In this document: positions 47,201 to 58,583 of the stretch, in pieces
Layout of the letters: each line of letters opens with the position of its first letter
Numbering within the stretch: position 1 is the stretch's first letter
Source of the DNA: Drechslerella dactyloides
Taxonomy: Eukaryota > Ascomycota > Orbiliomycetes > Orbiliales > Orbiliaceae
Assembly (NCBI GenBank): GCA_020064725.1
Contig: JAGTWJ010000002.1
Coordinates: forward strand, 3,038,001-3,102,000
DNA length: 64,000 nt
Direction: 5' to 3'
The notes under the pieces: model-generated
What the model was told of the DNA's origin: nothing
What the model saw: only the letters and a program-made list of their open reading frames with translations
Database searches by the model: none
Program-made: the position numbers and the translations under genes

Positions 47201-50090
47201 GCTGTTCAGCGCTGCGCAGTGCAGCAAATTACAGACAGCCCCCCTAGGCGGTGGAGAATATTTGCAGTTTTTCTGCCTCGACCCCTCCGCTCTTTCCCCC
47301 ATTTGGGCATTTTGGACCGCGACCGCTTGTCCAGCTCCAGGCTGGGCCGCATTTATCGAAAATTGAAGTTTTCTGCAGGTGTATGGGGTCCTCTTTTTAA
47401 ATGGTCCGCCCAACGGCGCATGGACGCACCAGCCGGAAGTTTGTGCGCCTCATACCGGTCTCGGTCTTTCGCGGTCTGGCTGGCCATCCTTACGCTGTGA
47501 GGGGATAAGCCAGGCCCGGTTGTGGCTCAAAAACAGAGGAGTGATCTGTCGCTTTTAGGCGACTCCTTTTTTCTTGCTCAGAATCTGTAACACCAGTGAT
47601 TTAAACTATGGCTTTCAAAATGTCTATTCGGCAAAGATTCTCGAGAAGATCCCGCGACTTCGTTGGAAGACCTCATGTGGGCAAAAGAGAGACGTATTTC
47701 GTGAAGGCGAAGACAAGTCAACCCTGTTAGCTGCAAGCCAAGAACCGTTATATGGCATGCAATCCACCTGTAGCGGCATGAAAATGGCTTCTGACGAACC
47801 ATCAAACTCGAAACGGGCGGAGAGTGGACTTTTTCTTTCTTATTCCTCTAAATGTTTCCTCAACTGTCTCCATAGGTCGGGAAGAGTTGCATGCGCTGGC
47901 GGGGGACCGGGAAGCATGCATCTGTCACCCACTGAGGAGCTGTTTTCTCGACCGGCAGGATCCTTGAAAGCATCGAAGAAAAGTGGAGATCACGGCAGCA
48001 CATGCACACCGGGGTCGCTCGCAGGAAGGAGAGATAAAAACAAAGGGGAGGAGAGAGTGTGAACAAGCGTGAAAGCTGGGCTGCATTCCGTCCTGAGCAG
48101 GATCTATGCTTCTCAATATGATGTCCTTTTCGCGCTATGCGAGGCACGCAATTCCTACTTAGCCGTTTATATTAATATATCAATTGTGATTTAAAAAACC
48201 AAATTGATTCTAATGAACGCCAACTCGGAAAACTGCACAACAAAGTGAATCTTGCAGCATATAATCGTCTCCGAGCAAGCTTAAGGTCGACGCGACCGAC
48301 ACTAATGTAAAGCTTCAAAAGCCGAAGTCGCGGAATATGCTTTTTCTCAAACAAAGCTGTCGGCGCCACCAGTTCTGGGCACGCTGCAGTGCACAAATCA
48401 GGCACCCTTCGCCTTTGGCAATACCCGAGTGGGGACATACCTGTCGGGCGTTAGGTCCCATCCAGTCACGAGATGCATATGTCGAACAACCTCTTGATCT
48501 GACATGCCCTTTCGATTGGAGGCTGCAAGGATGACGGATCTGGCTCCCACTTTTCTCCCCCTACATGCGGCCTGCTATCGAGCCGTGGGAGGCCAGCCAA
48601 TGGGACGACGAATTGTATCCTTTTCGCGACATGTCATCTAGTCGGACGGCTGCTGTCTCGAAACGGAAACTGGAGAGTGTGGAGGAGATAATGAGAAGAG
48701 TTTCTTCACGCCGACGCACTTGTATCTTCTGTGCCATTGCTTTTGCTCTCCCTGCGCCGGATGGGGACACACCCTGGCATCAGCTGTAAAGTACCATTGT
48801 CAGACCGACTCGCTCACTGGGCTGCAATAGCCTGCATGCCAGATCAAAGGAAAGATCAAGAAAATCACTTAGGGCGAATTCAAGACATCTGTGTCATGAT
48901 GAGGCGAGTATTTAAGCAGTATAGGTGGGGATGCTAATGTCCAATATCATATTATCTTAACATGTATTAGTCGAACCATGCTTCGTCATTGTAGGATCCG
49001 CCATTCTTCTTTCCTTTTACCTCCATCGCTTATGCAATCAGGGCATTCGTTTTGCTGCAGCCTGTTTGTTGGGCATTCTGTGCGCAAACCTGTATTTAAC
49101 GAAGTAGCGAAGGGGAAGGTATCTGCAAAACTTGTGAGTTCAGGGCGACCCACGGTACATACCGCATACTGTAAAGCATGAGGCTATACGTTGTAACTCC
49201 TCGATGTCTTTGAGTCTCGAGGCTAAACGGGTTTAAAGCGGAAAAAGGTGGAGGGCTCTGCCATGCATCGCCTGCTCGCGACGCTTGGATATTGCCAGGT
49301 TGCCTGTATTGTTGTGGGTACTGACGGTAACTTATCTGCATTGGAATGATTGCATATGCAGTTCAAATTTACAAGCCAGTTGGACCTTATTTACGAGAAA
49401 ATGATGCAGCAGTGTTGGTTACAAAGCCAGCCCTTGCATGGAACTTGGGAAGCGGTAGAGGAGTTAAGTTACGAAGAAGTGATGCTCTGCTTAGCTTCCC
49501 TTCTGTAATAATAGCAGCGCCGGCGTTGCGGCGGTACACAAAATACATACATCTGCCCTCCCTCCGAAAAAAGGGCACCTCTAGTGTCAAGTATGAACAA
49601 GAGTACCAAACATACAGGACAAGGTACGCTGTACTCCGAAATTTCGTGAAAGAAATTTGAGTAAACGCCCCGCGAGGGAAATAACTTTGATGGGGCATCT
49701 CAGCCCCAGAGCCCAAATAAAAAAACCCCCGGTACGTCAGATACACAAAATATAGCAAATACACCAAACAAAGTCGGGAATGCAGTCCAAATCTTGAGGA
49801 CAAAAAATAAACAAAGTTGAAGATAATAAACGCCCCCTAGCCGTGTAGAAATAAGTCCCAAACAAAAAAATACAGAAGAACAGATCGAATATCGAAATAT
49901 CTTGCAAATGAACGTATTCATGCTCGCCTTTGTACAGACTTTTATAAAAATAGAATGAAAAAGGCAGGATCAATGATCGAAAGAATTGAACGTGATATAA
50001 TTCGACAGCTTTGGAAGCGCTTCTTCGTGATCGTCATGAGAACGAGCTATCAACGGGTCATCTTTTCGGGGCGGCTAGAGTTAAGGGAAA
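41296..50090. other. Gene-poor stretch (8.8 kb)
   Basis: I could not support any gene here. The longest open frames (minus 46856-47413, plus 47574-48062) begin with TTG, lack domains and show no third-position bias. The sequence contains alternating purine-pyrimidine tracts, TATATA runs near 42770-42820, and otherwise unique-looking DNA of intermediate GC. I see no transposase, reverse transcriptase or terminal repeats. Non-coding transcripts, eroded repeats or genes with many short exons cannot be excluded. Confidence 0.5.
42408..42435. repeat. Alternating purine-pyrimidine tract, 28 bp
   Basis: The run alternates perfectly through ACGTATACGCGTACGTAC and on into ATGTATGTAT. It lies in a 110-bp zone rich in TACGTA and GCATATG words. 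It is likely a degenerate microsatellite with Z-DNA potential. Confidence 0.55.
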
Positions 50091-50558
50091 TTAAGGATGC
50101 GGATGTTTAGGTGGTAGATTTTGGTAGGGGGATTGTAGATTCTGGTATCTCTCTGGTCCAGAATCGAAGGGCAACGGAAGATGATGTGGCAGAGGCCCTG
50201 GCCTATGCAGTGGTGGAATCATGGGCTGTTGAGTCTGTGATTGCTGTTGCTGCAGCGGCTGGGGCATCGACTGTGCCAACGGCTGGGGCAGCGGTTGGGG
50301 CATATTCTGTGACATCGACTGTGGCATCGACTGCGACATCGACTGCGACATCGACTGCGGCATCGACTGTGACATTGGATGGGGCATCGATTGCGACATA
50401 GACTGTGACATCGATTGCGGCATCTGCTGAGGCTCGCGATTGTCGTTTTGATTATCTCTCTGGTCGAATGAAATCGATCCTTCAGTATCCCCAACGGGAA
50501 ATCCTTCATGAGAAGGGGAGTAGCTCCCCTCCTCGGACTTCCCGTCGGGGTCGGCTAG
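50091..50558 (-). other. Open 3' extension of the Myb-like gene (possible readthrough or missed exon)
   Basis: Directly after the TGA of the Myb-like gene, the same frame remains open for 155 codons to a TAA. The translation looks like protein: a Ser/Gly/Asp-rich start (EEGSYSPSHEGFPVGD), then about nine M[SP]QS tetrapeptides, a Gln-rich stretch (QPLQQQQSQTQQPM) and a Pro/His-rich end. This is typical of transcription-factor tails. No GT..AG intron that would bypass the TGA without cutting into the conserved Myb helix could be found. Confidence 0.5.
50311..50430. repeat. 12-bp tandem repeat, about 10 units (encodes M[SP]QS)
   Basis: Ten degenerate units of GACATCGACTGY/GGCATCGACTGY run head to tail. 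On the minus strand each encodes Met-Ser/Pro-Gln-Ser. The variation between units is mostly synonymous or Ser/Pro exchange, as expected if the frame is selected. Confidence 0.8.
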
Positions 50559-51504
50559 TCAAATGCTTATCTCTTTTGATTTCTCCCTGCAAGCAGCTGG
50601 GGAGAAACCGTTGCCGACTTTCGCTGAGATCAGCCGCCATCTGTCGTTCTCATACTCCTGCATGGCATTCCTGAGCCGTTGGATCTATACAGGATGATCA
50701 GATCTCCGCGAAATCAAATAATATCTACTGAGAACATACCGTATCCTCGGTCCACTGCGTCGTCTTTGCCTTCAATTTTGTGCAATATCTCACTTGCAGT
50801 GTTCCCGACGATCGCCCCGGGAAAAATTCCGCAATCTGCTTCCATGTTAACGCTCGGTTCTCTTTCAGTTCGAGCAACAGAGCATCATCTTCAGGCGTGA
50901 ACTTCAACTTTGGACCTCTTGGACGAGGCATCGGCATCGGCATGCCAGGCGCGCCAACGGCAGTGGCCATAGGAGGCGGTCCTCCATGACCCATATGGGG
51001 AGAGCCAGGAACTGGCCCACCAAGCATCGGTGGCGCGCCTTGGCTTTGTCTTAGAGGCTCTATGGGCGATAGATGGCCCTGGTTACCTAGCCCAGTAGAC
51101 GTAAACATCTGTGCAGATGGTTGTCCAGGCGTTTGAAGAGAAGGCGGGCCACCAAGGAGAGAACCTGGTCCGCCCATCGGCATCGACGTTCGTCCGAGAA
51201 GATCATCAAAATCTGGTCGCTGAATCTTCAAAGGTGGTGGTTGGTCGCCTTGGTGGTGGTACCCGTTATGGTTTGGCAGCTGGTGATGATGGTGCTGCGA
51301 ATGCAAATGCTGGCTCTGATGGTCGACATCTTGGACATCCTCATCTACCATGTCATGAAAAGTCCTGCTCCGAGGTTTCGCAGCCGACGAATGCGGGGTG
51401 TGAGTAGGCGTCAATGTGTAATGGTCGGCATGAGGCAGATGACCACCCATATTGGCATTGTTGGAGTGCGGTGCTCCTTGGTGATGGATGGGTTGATACT
51501 GCAT
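50559..51504 (-). CDS. Myb/SANT-repeat transcription regulator
   Basis: Two exons (50740-51504, 50559-50684), joined over a 55-nt intron, give 296 aa to the first stop. The N-terminal half is rich in His/Pro/Gln/Gly (HHQ and PMPMPRPRG tracts) and probably disordered. From about residue 198 come two Myb/SANT repeats: LKFTPEDDALLLELKENRAL and WKQIAEFFPGRSSGTLQVRY, then after the splice IQRLRNAMQEYENDRW and LISAKVGNGFSPAACREK. The spaced Trp residues and helix 3 patterns mark a DNA-binding Myb-like nuclear protein; its targets are unknown. The frame is open upstream of 51504 to about 51670 with protein-like codons (QPEFWRSPINEHFSPSF) but no ATG, so an upstream exon supplying the true start is likely. 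The stop is TGA followed by CTAG, and the frame continues (see separate entry). Confidence 0.8.
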
Positions 51505-54500
51505 TGATGGCGTGCTGAACTCGGTTAGAGGAAGTTGGCTGGGAGGACTTGTCACAGTAGCCTTTGGGAACGAGGGACTGAAATGCTCGTTGATAGGAGA
51601 TCGCCAAAACTCTGGCTGGCGAAGGCTATAGAGAGGCAGCGGCTCGCCTCGAGATATTTGGACAGCCAGGTTTTAAACTGTTTAGTGAAGTCTGCCAAAG
51701 TCGGAACTTTGGAAGACTTGACCTGCTTTAAGATCGATAGGCCTATAGGGAAGTCGATGCGTATCTGCAAGTCCGAAAGGAAAAGCAATCTTCCTTTCTA
51801 AACCAAAGAGCCAAGATGGTAGTATGTGAGAGAGGAAAAAAAAATCACAAGGCTCGCTCGATTAGTCGGCCCCTTTCAGGCGCGCAATTCAATCGAATCA
51901 GTTACGGGTACGTCAAAGTAACCGATATTCTACCTGCACGCCTTCAAGCAAACTGTGTTCAATTCAGCACTGTCGAAAGAAGTCCAAGTTAGATATGGGG
52001 TCAAAAAGATGGTCGGATCACAACGCTGGTTGAGGATGGTTGTCGGTAGAGTAGGGTATCAACTGAGTTATCAGACGACAAGGCCTTCTGATATATTAAT
52101 GGTAGGGATAACGATACCCAAATCAAAGCAAAGCAAGCAAAATGTTAGATCAAGGGAAGCTCTGGTAGTCAGATCAGGAAGTACAAAAAAGGTTTTCGGG
52201 GACAAGAGAGTTACTATTATAGGTTTCTCTCTTATTGTATAACGGAGAATAAGCAACCAGATAGAAGCGATGCTTAAAGTGCGACTGATAAAAAAAAAAA
52301 CGGCCGCGGGAGGCTTTGTGCGGTTTTTGTGTGCTAGCTGCGTTCTGCCCCGATATATTGCTTTGACAGCCAGCTTAATTCGAACGGCAGGCAAGAGAGC
52401 AGGGAGGGCCAGGTCGAACAAGGGAGGGGGGAGTCTCCATGAGCACCAGTTCCATTTTACGCCAAAGGGGCCAAAGGGAGGGCGACTGACACGGTTTCCT
52501 TCCTTTTGTTTCCCTCGCTGTCAGGAAAAGGAGCCTAGCGGTATATAATCTGGTCCTATAGTTGCTCGGCCCGTTGGGTGTCTCCACCTGAAGCTTGCCA
52601 CACCAGAGGCTTTTTTGGTGCATGTATCCGTTGCTCAACGAACATAAAGACAGCTCCTTTCACGACTGGTACCAGGTTGGGCTTGATTTGCCGGAAAGTG
52701 CAGGATCCACAGCAAAAGCAATGCAATGAAGCTTACCAGGGATGCCATCGATTGAGAGAGCAGCTGAATACCGGGAACACTGGCGCCAGGGGCGAACTCT
52801 GTTGCTCCGGTCCTTGGAGGAATCGCCAGGCTTAGACAATCGTTAAACGAGGGACTGATATTATATTATATTATCTGGACCCGAATTAAGACAGTTAGTA
52901 TTCAAGCGAATGACTTGTTGACTAAAGCTGGAGGTGTCTACGATCATTTTCGGAGTACTGCGTGCATGTTTTGAATGTACATACGGTTTTCGTCTGATAC
53001 CCGAGCTTGAGGAAGAAGCTGAGTTGAATTCACCTCGGCGAGAGTGTCTTCCCTGTAATTTCGCCGAAGATTTGTTAATGCCGATTTGTTAATGCGGGCG
53101 GGCCTGGTCGTCTCAATAATACCGCCTCTGCTTCTGAGTTTGAATTGGTTTGGAAAGTGCTAGCTAAACACGTGGGTAGCTATAGGTTCCTTAATATTTG
53201 AGGAGTTGGGGAGAGGAGGATGATGTAGGCAAGAGCGTTGCGGTGGAAATTAGGAGCTTCCACTTCGAATCAAAAGTGCCAACAAGAGACTCAACATTCC
53301 TTCTTGGACTCCGCATATCAGACAGAAGGTGACATATTCGACGAAAGGGCTTATATAAGTACATATTGAGATAGGATAAGGAAAAATAAACGTGCGATTG
53401 ATACGTTGTATGCATGATGCATGTCGGTGCTGAAATCCCCATCACAGAACTGTGCACTTGCACCGGTGCGGTAGACAAAAAGAGACCGGACGGGCGTCCG
53501 ACTTGACGCTTCGCTAGACCCAAAACGGGACCGAGAGCTTAGAGTTACAGGGCGGGAATGGGAGAGCATCAGGGGCCTCTCACCTTCGGACAACGTCGCG
53601 ACCAGGGCGCTGTCCTCCAGACGAACGGGATTCCCCTTCGCGGACAAAAAGCAAAGGAGTGGGTCACGGAGGATGAACTCACTGCCTCGAACTCGCAAGT
53701 CAGTTGTTCATTCCAGGAGAGGCTGCGGGTTCTAAGCTGTCAAAGGCTAAGGAAGTCTTGCCAGGAACATCCTGTCTTAACCCGCAATCAAACTATCCTG
53801 CAAGAAAGGCACGAAGGCGCCTAGGCAACTCCACGGTTGCACCACGACTTCCATGAAGCGATATGGGATAAATTCTTTCCCAAAATACACAAAGCATCAG
53901 CCAGGCAGGTTGACGATGATGCAGATATGTGTGTCACATGCGCCCCTAGGCCCTCTGGCGATGGCCAAGCGCAAGGCCACAGTAAGTATCAAAATTGCTT
54001 GATTTCATCGTCGCGAAACCTGCCAGTTCACCGATTTCCCGGTGGCTAACTTCTGAATCGAAAGGCTTCCGCCTCGCTGCCTCGCCAATGTTTCTTACAT
54101 GTTGCAGATTGGCCCAGGCTGGATCTCTTCAAGAGGATTTTCGTCCTTTGGCAACCCCGCGGCAAGCCGATCCTTTTGGAAATGAGGTGGAGAGGAACGA
54201 TAAGCAGCCCGTCCCAAGGTCGATTGATCAAACATCATTTGACAATTTGGCAGCAAGCGCTAGGCCCGAACGGCTGAAACTGTGCAGAAGACATGAACGA
54301 ATCGATTCCATTGTGGGTTGATACTGGTGGATGTGGAGGATTCTCCACTGCAGACACTAAATTGTCTTTATGGAGAAACCCAAGGCTGGCACGGTGCACT
54401 GGTCTGTGTCGATAAGACCTTTTTGCTGTCGGACTATCTCCTTCAGCATGCAGCGTCCAACGGGCATGCGCAAATGAGCTTTTCAGAGCAGCCGACATGC

Positions 54501-57500
54501 CATCCCGGCCCTGCGTTGATGCCCTGTCGCGTCGCGGTCGACATTTCGAGTAAGTTTAATCAAGAGCACGCCCATGATTAAATACCCGAAATTATATAAT
54601 ATTCAGAAAGGTTAGTGACTTCAACGTTGCTCCCTCTCATGCATGGCCAGAGTCGCAAGCTCGGGCGCTCAATCATCTCCGCTCGCACACAGCGGGCACT
54701 ACCCACCCAGGCCCCGGTTGCCTTCGTATGAGGTGAGTATTTCCGGTAAGTAAGAGCACGGAACCGAGAGGTGACGGGACCATTTTGCTTTTTGATAGCC
54801 CGTCTCCCAGCACCCTTGTCCCTGGAACTCCCACACCAAGCACGGTTCACTATTCTGAGTGGGCGAACAATGAAAATAACCCGACGATAACTGGAAAATC
54901 GTATGGGTGGTGTTGGAGACCTCTCGATCTTCAGCCTCGCATCGTACGCCGCGGCGCTGGCTAAAGACAGGAACATGTGCTGCCAGACCTCATAGCTTCG
55001 ACGAAGATCGGTTTGCGCGACCTGGGGCGCAAATATTAAGATGCAATCCGCCGATTAATTGATCAAGCAATAGCCGCTCTGGGATCTATAGATCACCCCC
55101 CATCTGTCGAAAGCCGGGAGCAAAGCTCCACTCTGCAGGCGGCGGCTTGGTGTCGGCTTGGAGTTTTACTACTTTGAAATTCCTGCTTTGGATTGGCCCG
55201 TCTTGCTTTTACCCGCACCTCTAAAGTTACCATTCTGTACAACTCCACAGTCGGGGCGCCCAGGGCTCCACGATCACTGCCAAAAAGTTTCTGTTTTCGA
55301 CTCCCGCTCAACGCCAAGACTCGGTGGAAACCAACATGCATCTCTCCATATTGGTTATTAGGTTACGAGGCTTAATTGTTGCCGTTAACCTTCTTTTCCT
55401 CTATTCATACCTAACGGTTTGTTTCATCGCTTACCACTCACCGGTGAGCACAGACCCTGTACTCAGAGGCAAACGTGCGCCAGGCCGCCGAAAGAAGCGG
55501 AAAGTGCCATGAAACTCTGAGCGTGCTGGGCTGAAGAGCAGAACGAGGAAGATGGGTTGAAAATTCACTAACTTGAGAGTGACCCCGCTCGAGCAGTAAG
55601 AGGGGTATGCCGTTGAATGTGATAGCAGGCGTGAGTGTTTCAAGTGATTGATGCATTCCGTTAAATCCTGGCGTCGTGCATCATCTGACTACATTCGCGC
55701 TGCCGAGTTGGCCTCTCTCTTCACGATTAACGAGAGCATCAGCAAGCGATTATCTGCAGTCTTGATATCAGATGCAGGAACCTGAGTACAAAAGTTCAAA
55801 GCGAGCAGCCCGTCGACGCATAATAGACTGAATTATACCGAAGATCTGGGGTTTATATTGCCTATAGGCATGTATATTAATACTATATTAACAGCCGAAC
55901 AATATATAATGCATTGCATGCACGTTCGGAAAAACCCTAATCTTAGCTGATATTTGGATCAGTATTGGGCGCGAGCCACGGATCGGGCTGCATTAAAGGC
56001 AGAGATATTAGACTATATCGATTAGACTTTGATTGCCTCTTTAATGGTGAATAATAACCTTAGTAACGTATATTTTGTACCACTATGAAATACAGAATAG
56101 TCGACGACAAGGCTTAAAGCTGCACGTCATCTGCACTAGGATATCTCACGTAACGACGCTGTCCCGCGCGAGCATATGGCTTGTGATCGGCACCTCGGCC
56201 TCGTTCAAACAAAACTTGAAATCTATCTTTGTCGACATTCTGACTCCTCAACTCCTTGAAACGCTGCACCGTTGGATATCACAAGTTGATACAGTTTGCA
56301 AGCCAGAAACCCGTAGCACCCAACAAAAACGCCACCCACGGCTGATTGGCAGGAGAAAGCGGCCCGAACCCAGCACCTCTTATCATTCGAAAACTTTGCC
56401 GAACAATTTGCCGATAAAACGATCAACCTGACAAGTTTCGTAAAGGGAAACCTTTTTTGAGTCGCCGGGCTGTGCGCGCTGTGGACCACTCACAGCTAAC
56501 ACACGGGCGCCAAAAATATGAGTCCTAAGCTCCCGCAAATTCCATGGTTAATCCCTCCCAGGTAAGATAGCTTGGAGCCTGGACTGCTAGTTGCGAGTGG
56601 TGCATCGGTAATAATAACCTGCATCCGCAACTCAACCGACCTTACAGAGACAGCAACCTCCAAGGGCAAGTTTGCTCGATCTCCTGGGCCGTCCAGCGAT
56701 CGGAGTGCCATGGACTAGGCAGTGCTGACCAGTCTATTCGAACGCCACCAGGTAGCTAGCCCGCTATGGCGGCCATGCGACTTGACAAACTTTTCGAGCA
56801 GCGTGCTCAACACGAAGGGCTTTCGGAATTAAGAAAATGACGAATTTGAATATACATTGACTATATGACATGCGCATAAGTGGGAAGCGATGTGACAGAC
56901 CCAGGCTGCATATGCAAGACGCATCTGCTGAGGAACAGTCAGAACTTGCAGCCCGTCCTCCCTTTCTGTCGACTACTATGAGGGAAAAAAAAGAATCTGC
57001 CCGCCCCGTGCATAAAAATTCACGGCCACACCCAAGCCCAAGTAGCCAGAAATCAGGTTGCACCGCTGCTGCTTATACAGGTTTTTGTCATTCACAATGT
57101 CGGTCCGCTCGTTACGTTGTCGAGACGCGACGCCTCACAAATTGCAACGTATCGGGTTGTGTTGCAAATATTTAGACGTCTAGACCGTGTGTATAATTTC
57201 CAAGTCCGGGTTCTTCTGCACGAGTACCTTACTCAGACAACGGCGACTGTAACGGTTACTGTTATGTAACGCTGACTGCTCCCTCGGGGTATCTGCTTTG
57301 GAGATGCATCGCAGCCGGCATGGGCCGGTACCAGACCCTCTTTGGCGTCTATCATGCATCTTGAGCTAAGTTGCCGTCGCAAATATAATACAAACAGAAC
57401 TGGAGCCTGAAAGACGGAAGAGCGGTGGGGCTTCCGAAGTGGGTATCTCAAGGGTCCAGGATTTTATAAATTGGATGCATGTTATTAAACATGTCGCTGA

Positions 57501-58248
57501 ACAGCCGAATATGATAAAATAATGACACGCGGTGCCAATACCGGAACCGATATTGGCAGTGGTATTTCTAAAGCGCCCGTTATACCTACCCGTGTCCAGC
57601 GACTCTGTCCACTATTACTTGATCCAATACTTCACAGTCAAATCGGTATAAAAAAGTATACAAAAGTAGCATATACTTATATAGCGATATAGCCATGAGA
57701 AGGGGCAAATGCATACTGCATGCGGAGAATGCTTCTAGAATCCTATAGCTGCCACTGAATAATAATCCAGCTACCAATCTTCACGGCCCAAGGACCAAGA
57801 AACCAATCGTGCAGAGCGACGGCTGCAGCCAGGTCACAAGCCACCAATAGGCCCACTCAGCGGAGCCGCTGCTCAAATGCGAGGGTTCAGTAGCCGGCAT
57901 TGCTCCGATTCTCTCGTGAGCTTTTCTCGATACAGCACTAGTATCTGACCGTGCATTCGGTGTGCATTCGCCAGCCGGCCCGACTCGACGGCCCAATAGG
58001 ACGCCTGCATAACAATGCACGGTACATCAGCATCTTTCAGCGAGATTGTTTCTAAGGTATTATATAATGCCACTTTCTAATCGTCGACGCTCGCTTCGGC
58101 CGGTTGCTCGCGCGCTCCTTTTGCGGAGCAAGCGAGGGCACGGGCGAGAGTTCTTGTAAATTAACCTCGCCGGGAGAGATTGGCGACCGGGATGGGAGCT
58201 TCGTATCGCGTCGGCTGTCGCGCTCGGGATGTTCGCCTGGATTACATG

Positions 58249-58276
58249 GACATGACATGACATGATATGACATGAC
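58249..58276. repeat. CATGA pentanucleotide repeat
   Basis: About five CATGA/TATGA units lie in tandem. It is a short microsatellite without evident function. Confidence 0.7.
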
Positions 58277-58359
58277 TGACAGTGGAGGCAAAGGCGAAAG
58301 TCTTCCACACTCTCAGCATGCAGCGCAGCCGGTTCTTTACGAAGTTACTTGATCCTGCA

Positions 58360-58583
58360 CCCCCCCAGTGCCGTGCGAGCTGCATGCAGCCTCGTCGCAC
58401 ATGCATGCCTGCAGAAATCACACTGATCCTCAGCAGCTGTGCACCGGAGTGGGATTCCATTTGAGGACTCAAGTGGTGGTTCCCTGTCCAGACAAACCTT
58501 GTCAAGTCGATCCCGCCCCCCCACTCTTGCATGCTGATACCTGAGCTTGCCAACAGCCGAAGCTGAAATCGAACTCCCCCCCC
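58360..58583. repeat. Three short C-tracts within 225 bp
   Basis: Runs of 7, 7 and 8 C at 58360-58366, 58516-58522 and 58576-58583. They may be of no consequence; the spacing is too wide for one intramolecular structure. Confidence 0.5.

Noticed and set aside
46856..47413. 185-aa minus-strand frame in the gene-poor region
   Set aside because: Starts with TTG, no domain, no coding bias.
47574..48062. 162-aa plus-strand frame
   Set aside because: Starts with TTG, irregular composition, no motif.
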